Below are positions 1 through 6,913 of a stretch of 64,000 nt of DNA, in pieces. Source of the stretch: Clostridia bacterium (GTDB lineage: Bacteria; Bacillota; Clostridia; Oscillospirales; Acutalibacteraceae); contig JAFXGM010000005.1 in NCBI GenBank assembly GCA_017513195.1, positions 1 to 64,000 on the forward strand, written 5' to 3'. Made by a program: the position numbers and the translations under genes. The stretch's first letter is position 1. Each line of letters opens with the position of its first letter. The notes beneath the pieces were generated by a model. That model was not told the DNA's origin. It saw only the letters and a program-made list of their open reading frames with translations, and did no database searches.

Positions 1-222
1 ATATTATCTCCACCCTAAAATTTAACCATCTGCTAATTGTTTGCTAATCGGTCACCGCAAAATATCATAAAATCAGCGGTAACGGCGTAACATAAGATAA
101 CACATTAACCTTAAAAATCCCCTGACAGCAGGGGATTTTTAGGTATTACAAGGGATACTGTTATCGTTTCCCTCGGTATCTGCTAAGGGTCAGTTGTACG
201 TTCGATTCGCGCAGGGGGTGCC
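1..222. other. gene-free left edge, possible end of an integrated element
   Basis: No convincing coding frame is visible; all frames are short and stop-rich. The stretch holds a direct repeat TGCTAAT at 31-37 and 42-48, a strong hairpin at 113-140 and, at its right end, a tRNA-3'-end-like sequence finishing in CCA. Tandem TGCTAAT-like repeats beside a tRNA-like terminus resemble the arm-type integrase sites and attachment core of Bacillota integrative elements. That reading is inference; any integrase would lie to the left of the window. Confidence 0.4.
113..140. terminator. bidirectional terminator-like hairpin
   Basis: A perfect 12-bp inverted repeat (AAAAATCCCCTG / CAGGGGATTTTT) around a 4-nt loop is flanked by A and T tracts on both sides, so it could end transcription in either direction. 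The gene it serves is outside the window or absent. Confidence 0.6.
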
Positions 223-223
223 A
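188..223 (+). other. tRNA 3'-end-like sequence (candidate attachment core)
   Basis: The sequence ends with a T-loop-like TTCGATT inside an imperfect T stem, a G-rich acceptor strand and a terminal GCCA, as in a tRNA 3' half. No D arm, anticodon arm or 5' acceptor strand precedes it, so it is not a complete tRNA gene. A 3' tRNA fragment of this kind is what tRNA-targeting integrases leave at one end of an element. It could also be chance resemblance. Confidence 0.35.
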
Positions 224-260
224 AAAAACGCTTGACTGAAAATTCAGTCAAGCGTTTTTT
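223..260. terminator. terminator with CTTGACTGAA palindrome
   Basis: An 18-bp perfect inverted repeat (arms 223-240 and 243-260) ends in six T residues on the plus strand and six on the minus strand. It overlaps the stop codon of the ECF S-component gene and ends that minus-strand operon. The inner arms CTTGACTGAA/TTCAGTCAAG recur in the hairpin at 51300-51331. Confidence 0.8.
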
Positions 261-777
261 ATTTTGCATATTTGTTTGTAAGTTTTAAAATTTTAACCGC
301 AGGCAAAATAAACAGTGTTCCTAAAATAAGGTTGCTGGTACCGTGAGTAATATCAGCGGGTATTCCTTTAATAAGCCACGGAATCATACGGCTAAAATCG
401 CCGTCAAAAAACAGCAGCACCTGACTTGGTGCATAGAGCAGACCAAACATATAACCGTGAAGTGCACAAACAGCAATGTATAATACATTTTTCGCCTTTT
501 GCGGCAAGCGTTGTGGTATTAGCATAACAAACAGCCATAGAAAATCCCACACGTATATGTAGCCTACCCACCACAAATTAAAGCCAGAAAGTAATCCTTG
601 CATAAGCACATAAACGTATATAGCCAGTATTGCCCACTTGCGATAAACGACTGTGGTCACAACAATTAAAACACCAACCAAATGGATGTTTGGAAGCATT
701 TCAAGCAATACATCACCTGCAAACATCAACGCGCCCATAAGGCTTAAAACAGCAACGTCTTTGAGTTTTAGCTTCAT
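259..777 (-). CDS. ECF transporter S component, probably corrinoid-related
   Basis: A 172-residue integral membrane protein with about five to six hydrophobic helices and a basic C-terminus, the size and shape of energy-coupling-factor substrate-binding (S) subunits. S components sit in the cytoplasmic membrane, bind a vitamin or its precursor, and dock on shared EcfA/A'/T proteins, none of which are in this window. It lies 1 nt after the DUF4430 lipoprotein gene, and both are downstream of a cobalamin riboswitch, which points to cobalamin or a corrinoid as cargo (CblT/CbrT-like). The family call rests on length, hydropathy and context; the substrate is inferred from the riboswitch. Confidence 0.65.
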   Translation of the reverse strand: MKLKLKDVAVLSLMGALMFAGDVLLEMLPNIHLVGVLIVVTTVVYRKWAILAIYVYVLMQGLLSGFNLWWVGYIYVWDFLWLFVMLIPQRLPQKAKNVLYIAVCALHGYMFGLLYAPSQVLLFFDGDFSRMIPWLIKGIPADITHGTSNLILGTLFILPAVKILKLTNKYAK

Positions 778-778
778 T

Positions 779-1207
779 TTATTCGGCCTTGAACGAATAG
801 GTTGCTCCCTCTACTATTTCGGTCGCATCAACACCTGTCATACCATATTCGCCATTTACGTAAAATGCCCAATACTTGCCGTCGGTATCATAGTCAAGCG
901 TAAGGCCGTTTACCGTTTTTACATATAGTCCGTATTGAGCGTTATCGCCTGAGATAAGGCCTTCATCTAAAAGAGCCTCGCCTACAGTGGCTTTTTCTGT
1001 AGTGATTTCAAAGCTTGTTTCCTTGCCTTCGGTATCAACTACAACAAAGGTAAAGTTTTTTTGTGCCTTTGGTGATTCGGTCACATCCGATGATACACCC
1101 GCTGATGTGATTGTGTTATCGTTACATCCTGCAAGTAGTGCCATAGCCGCAATAAGCACAATGCAAAAAGCAAACGACAACAATTTGGTAAATTGTGTCT
1201 TTTTCAT
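779..1207 (-). CDS. DUF4430 lipoprotein, candidate surface corrinoid-binding protein
   Basis: Starts with a lipoprotein signal ending in the lipobox LAGC, followed by a short Ser/Thr-rich linker and one DUF4430 domain (about residues 50-142) with the typical YWAFYVNGEY and TVGEALLDEG segments. DUF4430 resembles the small beta domain of intrinsic factor and transcobalamin, which touches cobalamin. I place the start at the ATG at 1207, because the AGGAG ribosome site is 10 nt upstream of it but only 1 nt from the ATG at 1216. It is the first gene behind the cobalamin riboswitch and probably hands a corrinoid to the ECF S component downstream. The ligand is inferred, not seen. Confidence 0.7.
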   Translation of the reverse strand: MKKTQFTKLLSFAFCIVLIAAMALLAGCNDNTITSAGVSSDVTESPKAQKNFTFVVVDTEGKETSFEITTEKATVGEALLDEGLISGDNAQYGLYVKTVNGLTLDYDTDGKYWAFYVNGEYGMTGVDATEIVEGATYSFKAE

Positions 1208-1264
1208 AATTTGCATTCTCCTAAAAAATATTTTATTTTCTCCTTTTAAGTCGGCGCTCGCAAC

Positions 1265-1432
1265 AAAGGACTGTGCCTAAAAAATATTCCGACTACGGCA
1301 CTAAACCATTTCACCTTCTCGGGTATTACCCCAATGGCTTGTCCTCTTTTTGCGGCAAAGAGTAGAAAAAGCTTTTACGTGCTTTACGGCGACGGGCTCG
1401 TACAGGATTTGCACCTGTTTCCTTTTTAGACA
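1265..1432 (-). promoter_or_regulatory. cobalamin (B12) riboswitch
   Basis: On the minus strand the conserved class features appear in order: GGTGCAAATCC (1405-1415), the GCCCGTCGCCGTAA core (1384-1397), then AAGCCATTGGG...CCCGAGAAGG (starting at 1340). These match the cobalamin aptamer consensus (GGTG..AATCC, GCCCGCCACTG, GAAGCCAGGAGACC). Downstream, GTGCC/GGCAC and AGTCGG/CCGACT pairings overlap and could form the on/off switch before the lipoprotein gene. In this family, bound adenosyl- or aquo-cobalamin normally represses the downstream genes. Confidence 0.9.
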
Positions 1433-1437
1433 CAAAT

Positions 1438-1466
1438 ATTATATTCTATCTTAAAGAAAATTTCAA
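1438..1466 (-). promoter_or_regulatory. sigma-A-type promoter of the riboswitch operon
   Basis: TTGAAA and TATAAT on the minus strand with a 17-nt spacer. The predicted start, about 1431, falls at the 5' edge of the cobalamin aptamer, which supports both calls. Confidence 0.75.
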
Positions 1467-1476
1467 CTTTTAATAG

Positions 1477-1505
1477 TTTACTTTTAATATTTAATATGTT
1501 AGAAT
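1477..1505 (+). promoter_or_regulatory. candidate promoter for the 1534 gene
   Basis: TTTACT-17 nt-TAGAAT on the plus strand, 28 nt before the start codon. It is back-to-back with the riboswitch promoter. Confidence 0.45.
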
Positions 1506-1533
1506 ATGTCAAAAAGATGTATATGGTGCAGGT

Positions 1534-2007
1534 ATGAGTGATTTAAAAAACAAGATTAAAAAATGGTTAAAAATCATAATAGAATTTTGCCTTAATCCAC
1601 GCTTGCTTCTATGCTTTGGTATTGGTTGGATGATAACCAACGGATGGGCATATATAGCAACCGCACTGGGCGCGTGGTTAGGTATTGATTGGCTTTTTGG
1701 AATAGGGGCCACTTATCTCACCGCATTATGGATTCCATTTACACCCGAAAAGATTATAACCGTAATTATCGCTATTTTTCTGCTTAAAAGGTTGTTCCCT
1801 AACGACAAAAAAACACTCGAACGACTATATAAAATGAAGGAAAGCATAAAATCTACCGCAAAAAAATATAAATCAAAACGAAAAGAAAAAAAGCTTAAAA
1901 TTATGGCGTTAAAAAAAGCAAAGCTTGAATACATGCAAAAAAGGCAGCAAAAACAAAAACGCAGAAGAAGTATTGCTAAAAAAAGCAGAAAATTTAATCG
2001 TGCATAA
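1534..2007 (+). CDS. unknown membrane protein with a long basic tail
   Basis: A 157-residue protein I do not recognise. Two or three hydrophobic segments (about residues 25-48, 50-68 and 75-88) are followed by a roughly 65-residue tail very rich in Lys, Arg and Gln, predicted helical and strongly positive. Such a tail could lie on the inner membrane face and bind nucleic acid or acidic lipid, but nothing proves this. It is a single gene with its own candidate promoter and a strong terminator directly after it. No homologous neighbour suggests a pathway. Confidence 0.6.
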   Translation: MSDLKNKIKKWLKIIIEFCLNPRLLLCFGIGWMITNGWAYIATALGAWLGIDWLFGIGATYLTALWIPFTPEKIITVIIAIFLLKRLFPNDKKTLERLYKMKESIKSTAKKYKSKRKEKKLKIMALKKAKLEYMQKRQQKQKRRRSIAKKSRKFNRA

Positions 2008-2011
2008 AATT

Positions 2012-2043
2012 AAATTCCCCAAGGAAAACTCCTTGGGGAATTT
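2012..2043. terminator. bidirectional terminator between convergent genes
   Basis: The inverted repeat AAATTCCCCAAGG / CCTTGGGGAATTT is flanked by A and T runs. It separates the plus-strand gene ending at 2007 from the minus-strand cohesin gene ending at 2058. Confidence 0.85.
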
Positions 2044-2057
2044 GTTTTTAATGGTTT

Positions 2058-3512
2058 TTATTCTATATCTTCCTCTGTTTCTTCATCCTCGTCATCATTA
2101 TCACGTTTTGGAGAAACTATTTTTACAATTATCAACACACCAATTACAACCAATATTAACGCGATGAATATTATCAAGAAAAATACCATCTTACCGGTTT
2201 TTGTCATACTGTCAAACCAAGATTTTTCGTCTGAAGTAGTAGTTTGCTGGCTATCTGCCGGTTGATCTACAATTGCGCCACTTTTAGCTGCTACAAAATC
2301 TGTTGCGCGCTGCATAGTGCCTTCTATAGTATCATAACGATAGTATTCATTTTCGGTTTTTCCTGCAACGTAGCAGTTAAAAATACAAAAATCGCCAAGT
2401 GCTTCATTCTTATACTTGATGGTATCAACAGTTTGACCGTCTAGCGTAAAATCTGCTCTTACAAAGCCGGACGGTAACGCGCTGCCGCCGTCGATGCTTT
2501 CAACAATATACATAACGTCATTTGCAACTATGTATGCAAGGCGTTTGAAATTATCGTTTTCATCACGCTTATACCAAGCGCCGTTTTCACCGTTTTGGTC
2601 AACCAACCAGCAAAGCTGGTATTTGCCCGATACGTCGTTCAAAACGGTTATTTCGCTTTCTTTGCGTGTAGCAGTGCCCTGTGTAAAGCCGGTTGGAATA
2701 GTTATGTCCTTTAAGTCGTTAACGATTGTATAATCTGCGCCATCAATTACAACAAGAAGCGGATTTGAATTTCTTGCATCTTCTTCAGCTGCAAGGGTTT
2801 CTTCCTCGGTCATACGTTTTATATTTATAATATATGACTTCTTTGTGCCGTCTTCGGCGGTTACGGTAAGAACGCACTCGTTGTTTCCAACCTGTAAGCC
2901 GACCGTGCCGCCGCCCGCTACTCGTGACTTACCGTCGGCAACAGAACCTGTAACGTTAATTTCATCAACGTCATATTTAACAGTAACGTTATAGTTAGTT
3001 GTATTTGCGTTAAACGCAGGAGACAAAGAACCGTTGCTTAATTTTATTGATGCCAAATTCGCGTTTGAAGATGGCTTTGGTGTAACAACCTTTACGTTAG
3101 CAGAGGTAGAAGCCTGTGACGTTGCCTCGCCACCACCAAGTACAGATGCAGATATTGTAGAGTTACCAGCTGCTATAGCTGTAAAGTTTAATGTGTACGA
3201 GCTTGTCTTTGATGGTTTTGTATTAGTAAAAGCATCATCTACAAGCTTGATTTTTCCGTTGTTGTTGGTAAACTCTGCACCCGAACCACTGTTAAACTTC
3301 AATACGCTCGGATTATAGCTTACATCCGCCTCAACCGCATAAAGTGTTGCATCCGCATTAAAACGAATGGTAACGTTAAAAGTTTTACCCACTTCGTATT
3401 CACCTGTGCCGCTTATTGTAGCGCTTGCCGCAGATACATTAAACGCAAAACACGAAACGGCAAAAACGATTACGATAAACAATGACAATAATGATTTCAT
3501 AGTTTTTTTCAT
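2058..3512 (-). CDS. membrane-anchored cohesin-domain protein
   Basis: A 484-residue surface protein. It has a signal peptide (residues 1-28), a cohesin-type beta sandwich (about 30-143, with the hallmark VEADVSYNPSVLKF and a later YTLNFTAIAAG strand), a cadherin-like beta-sandwich domain (about 150-232, motif YNVTVKYDVDEINV), an unrecognised 200-residue region, a transmembrane helix near 440-466 and an acidic cytosolic tail. Cohesins bind dockerins. The gene 11 nt upstream encodes a glucosaminidase with a C-terminal dockerin, so this protein is probably its membrane receptor. GAGGTAAG precedes the ATG. The domain call is firm by pattern; the pairing with the neighbour is inference. Confidence 0.8.
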   Translation of the reverse strand: MKKTMKSLLSLFIVIVFAVSCFAFNVSAASATISGTGEYEVGKTFNVTIRFNADATLYAVEADVSYNPSVLKFNSGSGAEFTNNNGKIKLVDDAFTNTKPSKTSSYTLNFTAIAAGNSTISASVLGGGEATSQASTSANVKVVTPKPSSNANLASIKLSNGSLSPAFNANTTNYNVTVKYDVDEINVTGSVADGKSRVAGGGTVGLQVGNNECVLTVTAEDGTKKSYIINIKRMTEEETLAAEEDARNSNPLLVVIDGADYTIVNDLKDITIPTGFTQGTATRKESEITVLNDVSGKYQLCWLVDQNGENGAWYKRDENDNFKRLAYIVANDVMYIVESIDGGSALPSGFVRADFTLDGQTVDTIKYKNEALGDFCIFNCYVAGKTENEYYRYDTIEGTMQRATDFVAAKSGAIVDQPADSQQTTTSDEKSWFDSMTKTGKMVFFLIIFIALILVVIGVLIIVKIVSPKRDNDDEDEETEEDIE

Positions 3513-3523
3513 TTTATCTTACC

Positions 3524-5173
3524 TCAACTAATTGTTTTTACACCTAAAATGTGCATTTTTATAGCCGCTAGATCAACAGCATTAATTTTACCATCGCCGT
3601 TGATGTCACCGGCTTTTGATGAATTACCTTCTAATTTTTTAACGCCTAATATATCCATTTTAACAGCCGCCAAATCGATAGCGTTTATTTTGTCATCGCC
3701 ATTTGTATCGCCTTTTTTAACCACCGGCTCTGGTGGAGGCGTTGGTGTAGATGGTGTGCTTGGTGTTGACGGAGTGCTCGGCGTCGATGGAGTACTCGGT
3801 GTACTAGGGCTTGACGGTGTATCAGGTGTTTCGCTTGGATTATCACCGCCGGTCTCCCCTGCGGTACCGGGTAATGGACACGCCTTTTGCGGCATATCGG
3901 CAAATACAGGAACCGAGAATGTAATTACAGCGTCAGTGCTTGTAGTACATCCTTTTTTAAGGTATTTTGCATTGGTCCACGCATCGTATAGAGCAGATGC
4001 ATATTGGTGATTCCAAATCTCTTTTACAACGTTAAAATCCTTGTAATAATACGTATCCTGTCCTATGCTTATATAACCGTCGGCATATTTTTGGGCGCCG
4101 CCTATTATAGATGCAGTGCGGGAATTCCAAGCGTTATTTTTAGCATAAGTAAGACCGGATTTTGCAATTTCATCCTTGGTAGAACCGCTTGCCGCGAAAT
4201 TAAAGAAGTTGTAAAATCCCTCAAAACCGGGGTATTTACCCGAAACAAGATGGGTTTCACCCTTTGTACCCTGTTCTACTATAATGGTTGCCGCAAGCAC
4301 GTATGGGCTAACCTTACTTTCTTTTGCAGCGGCAATTAAATCCTCGATATATGCGTCTTTATCGACGGTGCCGTCGCCATTTTTATCATAACCGTTTTCT
4401 AAAAACGTTCCTTTAATAATGGTGCGCAGATTGTCCTGCATTTTTTCGTCTTCTTGATACGATTGCTGCATAAAGGCGAAAATCATATCTTCGTTAAGTG
4501 AATTGCGCGGGTCCATAAAATATTCTATAGCCTCGCGCGAAGCATAGGTCCATCTACTTTCAAGAGTAAGCCACTGATTTGTTTCGGCATTATAGCCTCG
4601 CATATCACGCCACTCGTTACCGCCGTAAGTAAACTCTACCCATTTGCGCGTATCGGTAACCTTTGCCACGCCATACTGTGCCTCAACCGCCGCCTTAAAG
4701 GTTAAATCAAATTTGTTTGCAACAAATTTCCAATTGGGGTATTTGGCGTGCAGTGCTCGCAGTGCATCGCGATAGCTTTCGGGGAAGTTTTCAAGGTTCT
4801 TTTCGAAATCCTCGTCAAACTCATATTCATATTTTAAAGCCACTTTATTAACTACGGCATAACCAGTATTTTCAAAGTTTTCACCATAATTGATTTTATA
4901 CCATTTGTCACCGTCGCCGTCGGTTTCTTCGCCTAAAACCTTTACCTTATCACCATTTTTCAGCGTTGTAAGGTGTTGAGATTTATTTTTATCCTCGGGT
5001 TTTGCCTCGTGACCTGTTGTACCTGCCATAGAGTATATCTTGGCTTCGCCGTTGGTACTGGAGATTTCACCAAGCATAGGATATGTAACCGCCCTTACAG
5101 GCATATTAAAAAATCCAATCAAAGCAATCATTATGCATAATATAAGACTTGTAGTTCTTTTTATATGTTGCAA
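3524..5173 (-). CDS. dockerin-bearing cell-wall N-acetylglucosaminidase
   Basis: A 549-residue secreted protein: signal peptide (1-28), SH3-like domain (about 33-115), glucosaminidase catalytic domain (about 200-400, with the candidate acid E300 in IIVEQGTKG and the YNFFNF motif), a Ser/Thr/Pro linker of SPT-type repeats (about 445-483) and a type I dockerin (486-549). The dockerin has two calcium loops, DTNGDDKINAIDL and DINGDGKINAVDL. The enzyme should cleave the GlcNAc-MurNAc bond in peptidoglycan. A further EF-hand-like DKNGDGTVDKD loop sits inside the catalytic domain at 263-273. The start codon is TTG with GGGGTG 10 nt upstream. First gene of a two-gene operon with the cohesin protein. 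Confidence 0.88.
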   Translation of the reverse strand: MQHIKRTTSLILCIMIALIGFFNMPVRAVTYPMLGEISSTNGEAKIYSMAGTTGHEAKPEDKNKSQHLTTLKNGDKVKVLGEETDGDGDKWYKINYGENFENTGYAVVNKVALKYEYEFDEDFEKNLENFPESYRDALRALHAKYPNWKFVANKFDLTFKAAVEAQYGVAKVTDTRKWVEFTYGGNEWRDMRGYNAETNQWLTLESRWTYASREAIEYFMDPRNSLNEDMIFAFMQQSYQEDEKMQDNLRTIIKGTFLENGYDKNGDGTVDKDAYIEDLIAAAKESKVSPYVLAATIIVEQGTKGETHLVSGKYPGFEGFYNFFNFAASGSTKDEIAKSGLTYAKNNAWNSRTASIIGGAQKYADGYISIGQDTYYYKDFNVVKEIWNHQYASALYDAWTNAKYLKKGCTTSTDAVITFSVPVFADMPQKACPLPGTAGETGGDNPSETPDTPSSPSTPSTPSTPSTPSTPSTPSTPTPPPEPVVKKGDTNGDDKINAIDLAAVKMDILGVKKLEGNSSKAGDINGDGKINAVDLAAIKMHILGVKTIS

Positions 5174-5222
5174 CTTTCTTTTTCACCCCAAACGGATACT
5201 AACCCATTTTATTATATTTTAT

Positions 5223-5251
5223 ATTATATTATTTATGTCGTATTATGTCAA
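5223..5251 (-). promoter_or_regulatory. consensus sigma-A promoter of the dockerin/cohesin operon
   Basis: Perfect TTGACA and TATAAT boxes on the minus strand with a 17-nt spacer, about 50 nt before the glucosaminidase start and directly after the terminator of the preceding operon. Confidence 0.85.
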
Positions 5252-5254
5252 CCG

Positions 5255-5291
5255 AAAAAAATTGGATATAGGCCACATGCCTATATCCAAT
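5255..5291 (-). terminator. terminator of the MBOAT/DHHW operon
   Basis: ATTGGATATAGG / CCTATATCCAAT forms a 12-bp hairpin (5261-5291) followed on the minus strand by a run of T. It closes the operon ending with the DUF4358 gene. Confidence 0.9.
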
Positions 5292-5296
5292 TTATA

Positions 5297-5800
5297 CTAT
5301 TTTAATTTCTCTATTGCTTTGATTACTGCATCATTATCATTGGTTAACAACAGCATTACAAAATCGCCATCGGTTATAATTTTGGCGTCTTGCATTATCT
5401 TTTTAAAGTTAGGGTCGTATGCCGCCTGTGTACCGCCCTCAAGTGTTTTCTTACGTCTTTCAAAAAGTGACTCCAGCTTTGAGACGTCGTCTTTAGACTT
5501 TGCCTTTAGCACCGAAATTTCATAGGTTGTGTTATCGTTGCTGTAACAAATAGCGTAATCGTCAAGCAAATTAAACTCTTGGCACTCGTCAAACACACCG
5601 TCCGACCACATAGACATAATATTTGCATTAAAATCAGTTTTGCCTTTTATGTAATTTTTGGTATTATCATAAGATTCTACCACAGTGGCCGCATTTAAAA
5701 TTTGCTCACAGGTGGTATCAGACGTAAACTCTTTGCTTTCGTTACACGCTACACAAAAAAACAATGTCGCACAAACTAAAATTGTTATCAGCTTTCTCAT
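5297..5800 (-). CDS. DUF4358 lipoprotein
   Basis: A 167-residue protein with a lipoprotein signal (lipobox VACN) and a DUF4358 domain covering most of the rest. It has the characteristic helix SKLESLFERRKKTLEGG-like region and a C-terminal VMLLLTNDNDAVIKAIEKL strand-helix. No enzymatic motif is visible. In Clostridia this family is repeatedly encoded beside MBOAT and DHHW proteins, as here, where its ATG overlaps the end of the preceding gene by 4 nt. It is probably an extracytoplasmic accessory factor for envelope acylation; that role is inferred from context only. Confidence 0.75.
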   Translation of the reverse strand: MRKLITILVCATLFFCVACNESKEFTSDTTCEQILNAATVVESYDNTKNYIKGKTDFNANIMSMWSDGVFDECQEFNLLDDYAICYSNDNTTYEISVLKAKSKDDVSKLESLFERRKKTLEGGTQAAYDPNFKKIMQDAKIITDGDFVMLLLTNDNDAVIKAIEKLK

Positions 5801-6912
5801 TGGTCTATACCTCTTTTTAGATAAGAAATATTTTTTGTAGTGGCAAATTCACTCATACTTTCAAGGATTAGCACTTGACTTACGTTTTCACTAGCAACAA
5901 TTTGCTGAACGTTATCTGTAAAATATCGTAGATCTAGCATTATTAAATCGTAATGCATAGCCAAAAACGGTGCTATACTGTCGGCAAAGCTGTCGCGAAT
6001 TACTAAAAGCTTTGGCCTTCCCTCGCCTTTTTTTATATCAACACGGGCATGGTTGCCGCCAAGAAAAACTGCATATTGGTCGGTGTCCACGAGCCGTGAT
6101 GTGTCATACATTTGTATCTCTTTGCCATCGGCTGTGATGGTATAATCGTCATCACCGTCGTAACGAAGCAGAGTTATCACATCCTTTGGTGCTAAATAGA
6201 ATCCCGATGTACGCATTGAGGTACCACAAAAATTGCTCGATACCTTTTCCGCTTTAAAATATGACAACTCTTTTGGCGTATATGATAACACGTTGCCAAG
6301 CATACTATACGTATCATAAGCACCATAAATATTGTAGTGATGGTCGGTGTGGTAATAATTATTACCTTCACACAAATCATCATACAAATTAGGCGCTGTA
6401 AGATTATTTTGCTTTGCTTGAGTATAATAATCCTGCCACAACTTTTTATCATTTTCTGTAGGATAGGTATTTGGCAGATACTCTGCAAATATATCTACTG
6501 TGCGTGGAAGCACAGCCACACAAACCTTAGCGCCTGTTGCGTCACTAAATTCTTTTATTGTTTGTAAATTTTCGTTTAAACGATTATCTTTTATCTCGTC
6601 ACGCGCAATAAGTATATCATTTTCGGCATAGATAATACCGTTGTTTTCGCGCTTGCCAAGTACCAACTCGCTGTATGCTTTGGCCGAAACAAACTCATCA
6701 CGTGCAGGAAATTGGTCGCTTATATACATAGCAAGCTCGGCGGTATATTCGCCCGAAAAAAGTTGATCTATGCTAAAGCTTGGCGTTTGTGTGAGTGTGC
6801 GATTTTCTTTTTGTGACATAATTTTATCGGGTGTTACAAAAAACATAACCGCAAATATCACAATTACGAGTGAGCAAGAAACAATCGTTGCTATATTCAG
6901 TCTGTTTTTCAT
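5797..6912 (-). CDS. DHHW / AlgJ-AlgX-like SGNH protein (second copy)
   Basis: A 371-residue protein with an N-terminal membrane helix (about 8-28) and an extracytoplasmic SGNH-hydrolase-like fold. The family signature appears as TDHHYNIYGAY, with the late RDSFADS block carrying the Ser. An MSQKENRTLTQ-type segment after the helix is typical of DHHW proteins. AlgJ/AlgX-type proteins transfer or handle acetyl groups supplied by an MBOAT membrane acyltransferase, and the MBOAT gene is two genes upstream. It starts 1 nt after its paralogue and overlaps the DUF4358 gene. The acceptor polymer is unknown. Confidence 0.8.
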   Translation of the reverse strand: MKNRLNIATIVSCSLVIVIFAVMFFVTPDKIMSQKENRTLTQTPSFSIDQLFSGEYTAELAMYISDQFPARDEFVSAKAYSELVLGKRENNGIIYAENDILIARDEIKDNRLNENLQTIKEFSDATGAKVCVAVLPRTVDIFAEYLPNTYPTENDKKLWQDYYTQAKQNNLTAPNLYDDLCEGNNYYHTDHHYNIYGAYDTYSMLGNVLSYTPKELSYFKAEKVSSNFCGTSMRTSGFYLAPKDVITLLRYDGDDDYTITADGKEIQMYDTSRLVDTDQYAVFLGGNHARVDIKKGEGRPKLLVIRDSFADSIAPFLAMHYDLIMLDLRYFTDNVQQIVASENVSQVLILESMSEFATTKNISYLKRGIDQ

Positions 6913-6913
6913 A

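Noticed and set aside
1-223. A tmRNA gene at the left edge
   Set aside because: No tag-peptide reading frame, no 5' acceptor half and no pseudoknot series can be identified; only a tRNA-like 3' end is present.
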